Source: TA-21 sp036557405 (GTDB lineage: Archaea > Thermoproteota > Nitrososphaeria > Nitrososphaerales > Nitrososphaeraceae). From it: a DNA stretch of 26,349 nt. The DNA is taken from the NCBI GenBank assembly GCA_036557405.1, contig DATBHO010000016.1, forward strand, positions 1 through 26,349. The letters are read 5' to 3'. Under the pieces are notes generated by a model that was not told where the DNA came from, did not search any database, and was given only the letters and a program-made list of their open reading frames with translations. How positions within the stretch are numbered: the first letter of the stretch is position 1; each line of letters begins with the position of its first letter. Below are positions 1 to 5,936 of the stretch, in pieces. A program made the translations under genes and the position numbers.

Positions 1-313
1 TATTGTGGTTTGGATAGAAGATCTTGCTGGTAAAAAGCATCTAAAGGATATCGGCGTGGTTGCGATGATTAAAGGAGAATTTAAGTATAAGATAATAGAT
101 GCACAAAAGTTGCTAGAAAAATCAAAGGACAATATAATAAAAGTCCCACTGGATTTTGATAAGACTCCCGAAATTGGTCCCATCAGGGTAGGAGATTACC
201 TTTTTGCTTGTGTCTCTGCTAATGTGTTAAAACCAGTTGAAGGAAACGAATGCGAACATAGAATCGCATCGCATACGGGACACATACACAACATAGTGGC
301 TAGACACGACTAG
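1..313 (+). CDS. Hypothetical protein, 5' end off the window
   Basis: The reading frame is open from the first bases of the window to a TAG at 311-313. A GTG at position 5 could be a start, but no stop lies upstream within the window, so the gene is most likely cut by the left edge. The visible ~103 residues begin with IVVWIEDLAGKKHLKD and end in a His/Cys-rich tail (CEHRIASHTGHIHNIVARHD). There is no signal peptide or membrane segment in the visible part. Alternating hydrophobic and charged stretches suggest a small soluble alpha/beta domain. The tail (one Cys, five His) could bind metal, but that is only a guess. The next small gene starts 2 nt after this stop, so the two were probably co-transcribed. 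I do not recognise the family. Confidence 0.6.
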   Translation, partial: IVVWIEDLAGKKHLKDIGVVAMIKGEFKYKIIDAQKLLEKSKDNIIKVPLDFDKTPEIGPIRVGDYLFACVSANVLKPVEGNECEHRIASHTGHIHNIVARHD

Positions 314-314
314 T

Positions 315-531
315 ATGTATAATCAAAATAAGGTGTATGGTTGTCTCAATTGTGCGCATCAACACTCCGAAATCACTGCAGAAGTAGGAACGATCCTTTA
401 TTGCAAAGTGTGTCACAAAATATGAACAAATAGTATATGTTTCTGATACTGGAATAAGTACTTCCGAGCGCCTTGAGAAGTATGAATTATTTGATTTATT
501 GAGCGAGGGTCGACTAAGGTTAGTGGATTAA
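315..531 (+). pseudogene. Small zinc-ribbon protein gene with an apparent +1 frameshift
   Basis: ATG at 315 opens a 36-codon frame ending in TGA at 423-425. It contains two CxxC knuckles (C10-L-N-C13 and C30-K-V-C33) about 16 residues apart, the layout of a minimal zinc ribbon. Just before that stop is a short A-run (417-420, in CACAAAATATGA). Removing one A joins the frame to a second open frame, which reads YEQIVYVSDTGIS, then SERLEKYELFDLL, and ends at tandem TAA codons (529-534). The joined product would be about 71 residues: an N-terminal zinc ribbon and a charged helical C-terminus. This could be a pseudogene, a sequencing or assembly indel in the A-run, a programmed frameshift, or simply a 36-aa zinc-ribbon protein whose downstream frame is open by chance. 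The gene starts 2 nt after the preceding stop, consistent with an operon. Confidence 0.45.
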
Positions 532-954
532 TAATGACATAAAGGATAAAAATTAACATTAGTGTCTCCAGTAAACGTGGTCAGAATTACTCCAAGTAAT
601 GGCCATGCTCCATGTGAGCGAACATACCTTTCGCTTTTTTCGATACATTTTATGAGTCTAAATCATAATTCATTTGATTCGAAGAGATCATTGTTATAGA
701 AAAATTGATTATTATTAAGAAAGATAGTTATTATCTTATAGTAAAAAAGAGTCTTATCTTCAATACTTTAAAAACCAAATCCAAGTAGAAATTATGCTTT
801 TGTATTAATATCTTGTTTTCAACTATCAAAACGTGTATTTTGTAAAAAGACTAGTCTATAGTCATAAATTAAAAAATTATAGAGTATCAAAGCCCTTTAT
901 TGTCTTCCTAATTTTTATGATTACTTATGACATATTGGCGGTGACTTTTTTTAA
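532..954. other. AT-rich intergenic region with a short perfect inverted repeat
   Basis: No convincing gene is seen. Open frames of 30-45 codons occur around 550-700 on both strands, but none has recognisable motifs. A perfect 6-3-6 inverted repeat (ATTACT-CCA-AGTAAT) lies at 586-600, downstream of the interrupted zinc-ribbon gene. It has no adjacent T-run, so it is not a clear terminator. A weaker GACTA/TAGTC repeat lies at 849-863. The right half must hold the promoter of the secreted protein gene at 955. AT-rich stretches at 864-880 and 911-920 are candidates, but neither stands out as a TATA box. Confidence 0.5.
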
Positions 955-2130
955 ATGAGCATGATTCTGTATAACAGGCCTTTACTAATAACATTTATAC
1001 TTGTGGTATTATTCTCGTATAACCTTTCCATACCGCAGTTAGTGCAGCATTCTGAAGCTAGTCCTTCGGTCTACGTATCGGAAATTGCGGCTAAAAATAA
1101 TCCATTTCACAAAACATCAGGAACCGATCAACTAATTTATGATTATTTTCCCAGTAATGACAAGAAAGTAACCGATTCTGGTACGAGTAACTTGGTCAAC
1201 CAGTTGATTGACAATTTGGTTCAAGAGAAATTTGCAAAGCCCGAGATTTGTGGAGATGGGCAAGACAATGATGGAAATGGACAGGTTGATGAAAATTGTA
1301 GTGTAGGTAATATTCCACAGGGTGATAACAGCCAATTAAGTGATGAAAAAAAAAACTTTGACAAGTTTGGAGTACTGAAAATATATCCAACAAAGGGAAA
1401 CGGAGAACAATGGTATCTCAATTCTAAACCGAATGATGACCCTCGATTTTCTCCACAAACTACCTTAACAAAGAATTCTGATGGTTCTTTTAAAGTAAAA
1501 TCAACTAAAGTAAGAATGGGAGTATTCACATCTTCGGGTTTTCATCCTGAACAGATCAATACATTAAATCACCACAAAATTGCTCTGGTAGGGTACATGC
1601 AGTCTCCGAATGATTGGAGAGATGTAGAGATAACAGGATACGTCAAGCTAAACAGCGGCGATAACAACAATTTCGTGTGGTATGCGCGGGGAGGCAGACA
1701 CACAGGATTTGGTTCTCCACAGGGATGTGAAGGTGTCGCATACAAAGGGGGCTTGTTTTACGATGGAAAAACCAGATGGGAGAAGGAACAATGGCATACT
1801 GGTGGATATGTTTTTGCAGAATTTGGAAAAAATATTGGACCAATTAAAGGGAAGTGGGTCGGATTGAAGGTAATAATGTATAACATTGTACAAAACGACA
1901 AGACGGCCGTAAAATTAGAACTTTGGGTGGATAAAGATAACAAAAATAATTGGGTAAAGGCGAGTGAAAAAATCGACAAAGGTGGATGGGGAAATAATGG
2001 AAGGGAATGTGGAGGAGAACCTGACCAAATAATAACATGGGGAGGACCAATCGCCGCGTTTAGATGGGATGGTGCAACAAATGTTGATATCAAGAATTTT
2101 AGTGTCAGAGAAATTGTGCCGCATATCTAG
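955..2130 (+). CDS. Secreted protein with MopE-type metal-binding motif and probable jelly-roll domain
   Basis: The protein is 391 aa. Residues 1-36 look like a signal peptide or N-terminal anchor: a short basic start, a hydrophobic core LLITFILVVLF at 10-20, and a polar, small-residue stretch after about 25. A linker follows, then residues 98-115 carry the Asp-rich motif ICGDGQDNDGNGQVDENC. This matches the GDGxDNDxNGxVDExC pattern of MopE/thrombospondin-like calcium- or metal-binding repeats. The C-terminal ~250 residues are rich in Trp, Gly, Asn and beta strands (for example IKGKWVGLKVIMYN and VKLELWVDKDN). They resemble a concanavalin-A-like jelly-roll domain as found in polysaccharide lyases and lectins. 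The fold is inference and no catalytic residues are identified. The gene precedes a GT2 polysaccharide synthase, so a role at the cell surface or in exopolysaccharide is plausible. Confidence 0.8.
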   Translation: MSMILYNRPLLITFILVVLFSYNLSIPQLVQHSEASPSVYVSEIAAKNNPFHKTSGTDQLIYDYFPSNDKKVTDSGTSNLVNQLIDNLVQEKFAKPEICGDGQDNDGNGQVDENCSVGNIPQGDNSQLSDEKKNFDKFGVLKIYPTKGNGEQWYLNSKPNDDPRFSPQTTLTKNSDGSFKVKSTKVRMGVFTSSGFHPEQINTLNHHKIALVGYMQSPNDWRDVEITGYVKLNSGDNNNFVWYARGGRHTGFGSPQGCEGVAYKGGLFYDGKTRWEKEQWHTGGYVFAEFGKNIGPIKGKWVGLKVIMYNIVQNDKTAVKLELWVDKDNKNNWVKASEKIDKGGWGNNGRECGGEPDQIITWGGPIAAFRWDGATNVDIKNFSVREIVPHI

Positions 2131-2232
2131 GTCAGTCCTTTTTATTATGAATCTTGTCTTTATAATAACAAAATTAATAAGAAAAATAAACTCTATATGT
2201 AATGAAGGATATTTAATGACACTAATAATTAG

Positions 2233-2242
2233 TTTAAAATAT
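2233..2242 (+). promoter_or_regulatory. TATA box of the GT2 gene
   Basis: TTTAAAATAT is centred about 26 nt upstream of the ATG at 2263. This is the archaeal spacing between TATA box and transcription start, so transcription would begin at or next to the ATG and give a leaderless mRNA. The spacing also supports the chosen start over the out-of-frame ATG at 2259. Confidence 0.5.
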
Positions 2243-2262
2243 ATTCAGATCGGTGTCTATGA

Positions 2263-3696
2263 ATGACTTTACAAGAACAAACATCAAGGTATTCGGAGAT
2301 TCAAAGAAAGAAGTGGCTCGTAAGAATACTAATGGTGATCGCTGTAGGATGCGTTTTAGTAGCCAAGATTTATTTTACTATTTCACTTGTCGATCCATGG
2401 GTAGGAATATACAGTATTCTCACAAGTTTTGTATTACTTTGTGTACTAATTCTTTCCTATTTTAAGTACAAGGACCCATATTTAGATGCCAAAAATATAG
2501 ATATATCAAATGGTCCTTTGTTTAGTATAGTAGTACCTGCGAAAAATGAAGAAAACAATATACGTAATTGCGTTCAGTCTTGTCTAAATCAAACATATAG
2601 AAATAAGGAAATTATTGTTGTAAATGATGGCAGTACAGATCGTACTGGAGAAATTCTTGATGAAATGCGTAAAGAAAATAGAACAGGAAATTTACACATA
2701 TTGCACTTATCAAAGAGCGTTGGAAAGAAAAAGGCAGTAGAAGCGGCAAGCGAGATAGCGCGTGGTGAAGTATATGCATTCATGGATAGTGATTGCGACA
2801 TGGCATTTGACGCCTTAGAGAAAGCAGCAAAGATCTTTCATAACGATAGAAAATTAGGTGCATTAACCTGCCACGGTAGAGTAAGAGATGCCCAACATGG
2901 AAATACAATCGAAAAGTTTCAACAAGTTTATATAGATATATCATGCAGAGCTATCAAAGGTTCTGAGAGTTCTTGTAACTCAGTATCATGTTGTTCTGGC
3001 TCGTTGAGTTTTTACAGAAGAGTTGCAATACAGGATTTTATTCATGAATGGGCAAATGACAGATTTTTGGGAACAGATTTTAAATTTTGTACCGATAGGA
3101 GAATGACTGCCCATATTCTGGGCACTCGTTCTCACCTGGACGGTGCAGCAGGAAAGAAACAACAAGAGCACCTACCAATACTGCAAACAGGTGATGATGA
3201 TATTGAAACAATGAAGAAATCATTGGATCCAGATGCTGAATTTTCAAACCTTCCCATTAAGTGGAGCGTAGAATATTCAAACAGCATAAAAGTTAATGTA
3301 GGTGTACCTAAGACATTTGGATCATTAGCAAAACAACAAATACGATGGAAAAAGAGTTTTATTCGAAGTCTGTTCGCAACAGGTGGCATATTTTGGAAAA
3401 GACCTCTTTTTATTGCACTTTTATACTATATTCAAACTGCAATGAAGCTTATTAGACCATACATTTTATTTTATACTATAGCAATTTTGCCATTAAAGGG
3501 AGATTATGCTTCGGTGCTATTTTGGATTGCAGGTATAATGTTTACAGGAATGATTTATGCTGTAGAGTATAGGTTAAGAAATCCTGATGACGGTCTCTGG
3601 TTGTATAGACCGCCTTTTACATTTATTACTACGTTTGTATATACCTGGCTTTTGATTTATTCTGCAATAACTATTAGAAACAAGAGTTGGAGATAA
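2263..3696 (+). CDS. GT2 processive glycosyltransferase, hyaluronan/chitin synthase-like
   Basis: A 477-aa membrane glycosyltransferase that probably polymerises a sugar chain from UDP-sugars at the cytoplasmic face and extrudes it. Two N-terminal hydrophobic segments lie at about 19-41 and 46-66. The GT-A domain follows with SIVVPAKNEE (88-97), VVNDGSTDRTGE (119-130) and the metal-binding DSDCD (175-179). The acceptor-site stretch CCSGSLSFYRR (243-253) is close to the CCSGPL-YRR motif of hyaluronan synthases, and KQQIRW (357-362) fits QxxRW. C-terminal helices lie at about 381-410, 415-435 and 453-470. The usual GDDR catalytic motif is CTDRR here (276-280), so the base Asp is kept as D278. 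The stretch between it and QxxRW is roughly 40 residues longer than in hyaluronan synthases. Polymer identity cannot be read from sequence. It follows a secreted lectin-like gene in the same orientation. Confidence 0.88.
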   Translation: MTLQEQTSRYSEIQRKKWLVRILMVIAVGCVLVAKIYFTISLVDPWVGIYSILTSFVLLCVLILSYFKYKDPYLDAKNIDISNGPLFSIVVPAKNEENNIRNCVQSCLNQTYRNKEIIVVNDGSTDRTGEILDEMRKENRTGNLHILHLSKSVGKKKAVEAASEIARGEVYAFMDSDCDMAFDALEKAAKIFHNDRKLGALTCHGRVRDAQHGNTIEKFQQVYIDISCRAIKGSESSCNSVSCCSGSLSFYRRVAIQDFIHEWANDRFLGTDFKFCTDRRMTAHILGTRSHLDGAAGKKQQEHLPILQTGDDDIETMKKSLDPDAEFSNLPIKWSVEYSNSIKVNVGVPKTFGSLAKQQIRWKKSFIRSLFATGGIFWKRPLFIALLYYIQTAMKLIRPYILFYTIAILPLKGDYASVLFWIAGIMFTGMIYAVEYRLRNPDDGLWLYRPPFTFITTFVYTWLLIYSAITIRNKSWR

Positions 3697-3759
3697 TCAT
3701 AACTAATGATCAAGTTTGGTGATAAGTCAGAAACCAAGTCTTATGAGTGAGTATTAATA

Positions 3760-3984
3760 TTGGCGTATCTTAGCGCTGTCCTTGTTACCTTCATGATGAT
3801 CATAGGATTTTCAATAATTATGATGAAATTCACAGGTTACTGGCCTTGCAAGATTGGCGAATTGCTTGAAATGAAAGGTATTGCTTGCAAAAAGAATTTT
3901 AAAGATAATCTTAATGTCATATTAAATTCAAGTCATATTTCATTACCCTTCCATTTTCCACTACAATCTCTTCGAAGTATCTGA
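3760..3984 (+). CDS. Possible small single-pass membrane protein
   Basis: A 74-codon frame with a TTG start encodes a strong hydrophobic helix (LAYLSAVLVTFMMIIGFSII, roughly residues 2-21), then a polar tail with Cys in YWPCKIGELLEMKG. The same frame is open further upstream from an ATG at 3706, but a TGA at 3748-3750 interrupts it. So either TTG is the real start or this is the remnant of a longer gene. The last 22 codons overlap, antisense, the 3' end of the ATP-grasp gene. It lies 63 nt downstream of the GT2 gene on the same strand and could be an accessory subunit. It matches no family I recognise. The transmembrane segment argues for coding; the weak start and antisense overlap argue against. 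Confidence 0.33.
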   Translation: MAYLSAVLVTFMMIIGFSIIMMKFTGYWPCKIGELLEMKGIACKKNFKDNLNVILNSSHISLPFHFPLQSLRSI

Positions 3985-4915
3985 CAACAGTAATTTCAGA
4001 TATTTTTGGTATCTTGAGTTTCTTCCCGTTTACCATATCTAGGATCATCGCAGGAAAATTTGCACCAGCCAATGTGGCAAAAATAGTACCTCCCCCCATC
4101 CTAGGGTTAACTTCAACGATTTTGAGAATGCCTTCAGTTGATTCTTTCATCTGAATGCAACAGGGTCCTCTTATTTTCAGATATTTTGCAATCGATTTGC
4201 ATGTCTCAGAAATATTTTCATCCTTGACAATTCTACCCATAGTTGAAATCCCCGCTTTTGTTTCGAGTCTGATCCTAGGGACCGCGATTATAGGTTCGCA
4301 CTCCAAGTCGGAGAGTACGTCTATAGTATATTCAGTACCTGGTAAGTATTCTTGAAAAATTAAATTATCCATATTTATTCTTACATATTTTAATTCATTT
4401 TCATTACTTATTTTTACAATCCCTTTGCTACCCTTACCATACCTTGGTTTTGCAATTAAAGGAAATCTGCTTACTTTTTTATAATCTAATGTGGTGAAAG
4501 GAAGATCAAATTTATTAGAAAGATAATTAAAGGTCTGCATTTTGTCTCTACACCTTTTCATAGTCTTTATGTCACTTACAACTGGCAAGGCTCCTAATTT
4601 CAATAATTTTTCCTTGTTTTCACTATATTGATAGATATCATATCCTGAAGATGGCATCAGAACTTTGATTTTGTGTTTTGTAACAATTTCAAGGAGTCGA
4701 GTAATGTATAATTTGCTATCAATATCTGGTAACACTTCATAAGCATCTGACATAAAAAAACCTGCAGAAATCGGATTTGAATCCGAAGCAACTATTCTTG
4801 CTGGATATTTTACCATTTTCAGAGATTTTATTGTATTAATTCCTGCCGGAGCTGAAGCGCTTGGAACTAAGATCGTGGGATTTGAGCCTCCTTTCAAGTG
4901 GTATTCCTTATCCAA
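3917..4915 (-). CDS. ATP-grasp domain protein (carboxylate-amine ligase-like)
   Basis: A 332-aa protein with the ATP-grasp architecture. It has an N-terminal pre-ATP-grasp Rossmann-like domain (ILVPSASAPAGINTIKSL at 15-32), a central domain with FPLIAKPRYGKGSKGI (151-166), a lid/hinge with FQEYLPGTEYTIDV (187-200), and the metal/ATP-binding motif VEVNPRMGGGT (267-277). Such enzymes activate a carboxylate as an acyl phosphate and ligate it to an amine or thiol. The substrate cannot be deduced, and the closest resemblance is to carbamoyl-phosphate-synthase-like and PylC-like stand-alone proteins. The start is a TTG at 4913-4915. An in-frame TGA lies upstream with no ATG between, and a TATA box sits at the spacing expected for a leaderless transcript beginning at this TTG. 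It diverges from the PHP phosphoesterase gene across 94 nt, suggesting shared function or regulation. Confidence 0.85.
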   Translation of the reverse strand: MDKEYHLKGGSNPTILVPSASAPAGINTIKSLKMVKYPARIVASDSNPISAGFFMSDAYEVLPDIDSKLYITRLLEIVTKHKIKVLMPSSGYDIYQYSENKEKLLKLGALPVVSDIKTMKRCRDKMQTFNYLSNKFDLPFTTLDYKKVSRFPLIAKPRYGKGSKGIVKISNENELKYVRINMDNLIFQEYLPGTEYTIDVLSDLECEPIIAVPRIRLETKAGISTMGRIVKDENISETCKSIAKYLKIRGPCCIQMKESTEGILKIVEVNPRMGGGTIFATLAGANFPAMILDMVNGKKLKIPKISEITVVRYFEEIVVENGRVMKYDLNLI

Positions 4916-4936
4916 GTTAAAATTTAATTTAATATC

Positions 4937-4946
4937 ATATAAAAAT
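4937..4946 (-). promoter_or_regulatory. TATA box of the ATP-grasp gene
   Basis: On the minus strand ATTTTTATAT is centred about 26 nt upstream of the TTG start at 4915, matching leaderless archaeal transcription. It supports TTG initiation. Confidence 0.5.
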
Positions 4947-4954
4947 TTTCAAAA

Positions 4955-4964
4955 CTTTTAAATT
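4955..4964 (+). promoter_or_regulatory. TATA box of the PHP-domain gene
   Basis: CTTTTAAATT is centred about 50 nt upstream of the ATG at 5010, predicting a transcript with a ~25-nt leader. It lies only ~10 nt from the opposite-facing TATA box of the ATP-grasp gene, so the two core promoters are nearly back to back and may compete or be co-regulated. Confidence 0.4.
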
Positions 4965-5009
4965 TGCAGTTTCTTACATTGTTTCAATACAGAATAAATA
5001 CGGATTTAA

Positions 5010-5648
5010 ATGATTATTAAGAAATTGCTCGATCTGAAAAAAGATTACCATGTCCATAGCAACTATAATGACCATTCTCCTCAAGAATTATCGATTGAAA
5101 AAGTGACAACCTACGCAGAAGAAATAAACTTGGATACATTGGCCATTACAGAACATGTTAGAAAAACTTCTAGTTGGATACCAAGATATTTGGAGGAAAT
5201 AGACAAAATTGTATCGTCTGGTATCAAGATGACTATCATCTCAGGTTTTGAAGCAAAAATCTTAAAGGATGGTACAGTTGATTTTCCCTCAGAATATGAA
5301 GGCTATTTTTTGATTGCAAGTTTCCACACTAGGTTCCATAATAAACAGGATTGGCTCTTTGCTTTGAAATCTACAATTGCTTTACCTTTTGTAAAGGTTA
5401 TTGGGCACTTGGCCCCAGAAGAATCATTTGACTTAACAGATAATGAATTAATTGAATTATCTCAATTACTGAAATCATATCATAAGACAGTAGAAATTAA
5501 CGCGAAATATCGCCGACCTCCAATGAAATGGCTACAAATATTTAAGGAAAATAATGTAAATTTTCATTTAGGCAGTGATGCTCATTGTCTAACTGAAATA
5601 GGTAACTTTAACTCTATTACCAACTTAATACACTTCATTAATAATTAA
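5010..5648 (+). CDS. PHP-domain metal-dependent phosphoesterase
   Basis: A 212-aa single-domain member of the PHP superfamily, which includes histidinol phosphatase, YcdX-type phosphatases and polymerase PHP domains. The metal-ligand motifs appear in order: YHVHSNYND (13-21, HxH), ITEHVR (46-51), GFEAKIL (79-85, ligand Glu), IASFHTR (102-108), VIGHLAP (130-136) and LGSDAH (187-192). Together they would ligate a two- or three-metal centre that hydrolyses a phosphate ester. The substrate is unknown. The C-terminal segment MKWLQIFKENNVNFHLGSDA is typical of the COG1387 (HIS2-like) branch. It diverges from the ATP-grasp gene, so the two may act on related metabolites, but that link is inference. 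The 212-aa length is near the minimum for the fold, and all the motifs are present. Confidence 0.85.
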   Translation: MIIKKLLDLKKDYHVHSNYNDHSPQELSIEKVTTYAEEINLDTLAITEHVRKTSSWIPRYLEEIDKIVSSGIKMTIISGFEAKILKDGTVDFPSEYEGYFLIASFHTRFHNKQDWLFALKSTIALPFVKVIGHLAPEESFDLTDNELIELSQLLKSYHKTVEINAKYRRPPMKWLQIFKENNVNFHLGSDAHCLTEIGNFNSITNLIHFINN

Positions 5649-5711
5649 ACTAAGTTCAAGAATAGGGAAGCTATTGCGCTGATATTCTTTATTAACAATT
5701 TGATGGACAAG

Positions 5712-5735
5712 AATAATAATAATAATAATAATAAT
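5712..5735. repeat. AAT trinucleotide microsatellite
   Basis: Eight consecutive AAT units lie between the PHP gene and larC. They happen to follow an ATG GAC AAG and precede a TAA, giving an 11-codon poly-Asn frame that is most likely fortuitous. Simple repeats of this type are prone to slippage and may differ between strains. Confidence 0.85.
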
Positions 5736-5896
5736 TAATAGTACAAAAGCAGGTATCAAAATTTTTTTTTGCGTAGTAGATTGTAAATATGGAAAATTGT
5801 ATGAAACAATATTGACAGCTGTTTGTCATGATAATTAATCGACTATTCACTAATTTGATATCGTCACTCAATCAAAAAATAGACAACAATCTTTAA

Positions 5897-5912
5897 ATCA
5901 TATAAATATGAT
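5897..5912. promoter_or_regulatory. Perfect palindrome over the larC TATA box
   Basis: ATCATA-TAAA-TATGAT is a perfect 6-4-6 inverted repeat. It overlaps the best TATA-like element (TATAAATA, 5901-5908), whose centre is about 33 nt upstream of the larC ATG at 5937. A dimeric regulator bound here would block TBP access, so this is a reasonable operator candidate for the larC-larE operon. AT-rich sequence makes chance palindromes more likely. Confidence 0.45.
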
Positions 5913-5936
5913 ATAGAAGAGAGATTTTTTACTTAC

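Larger units (their letters stand above)
5649..5936. other. Intergenic region upstream of larC with two small palindromes
   Basis: An AT-rich gap of 288 nt. It contains an AAT trinucleotide run, a T-run at 5762-5770, and two adjacent short inverted repeats: ATTGT-N5-ACAAT at 5796-5810 and TGACA-N6-TGTCA at 5813-5828. The larC core promoter is at its right end. No gene is seen. Confidence 0.45.

Noticed and set aside
577..699. Plus and minus open frames around 550-700 that look mildly protein-like
   Set aside because: No start with supporting signal, no recognisable motif, and both strands are open over the same bases, so coding cannot be supported.
1221..2093. Several overlapping minus-strand frames opposite the secreted protein gene
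   Set aside because: They are Pro/Ser/Phe-rich shadows of a gene with a clear signal peptide and a MopE motif.
5703..5738. 11-codon poly-Asn minigene (MDK followed by eight Asn)
   Set aside because: It is fully explained by the AAT microsatellite. There is no Shine-Dalgarno and no homology expectation.
5897..5912. NikR operator over the larC promoter
   Set aside because: NikR half-sites are GTATGA and TCATAC with a long spacer. Here the half-sites are in the opposite order with a 4-nt spacer, so the nickel-regulator match is superficial.
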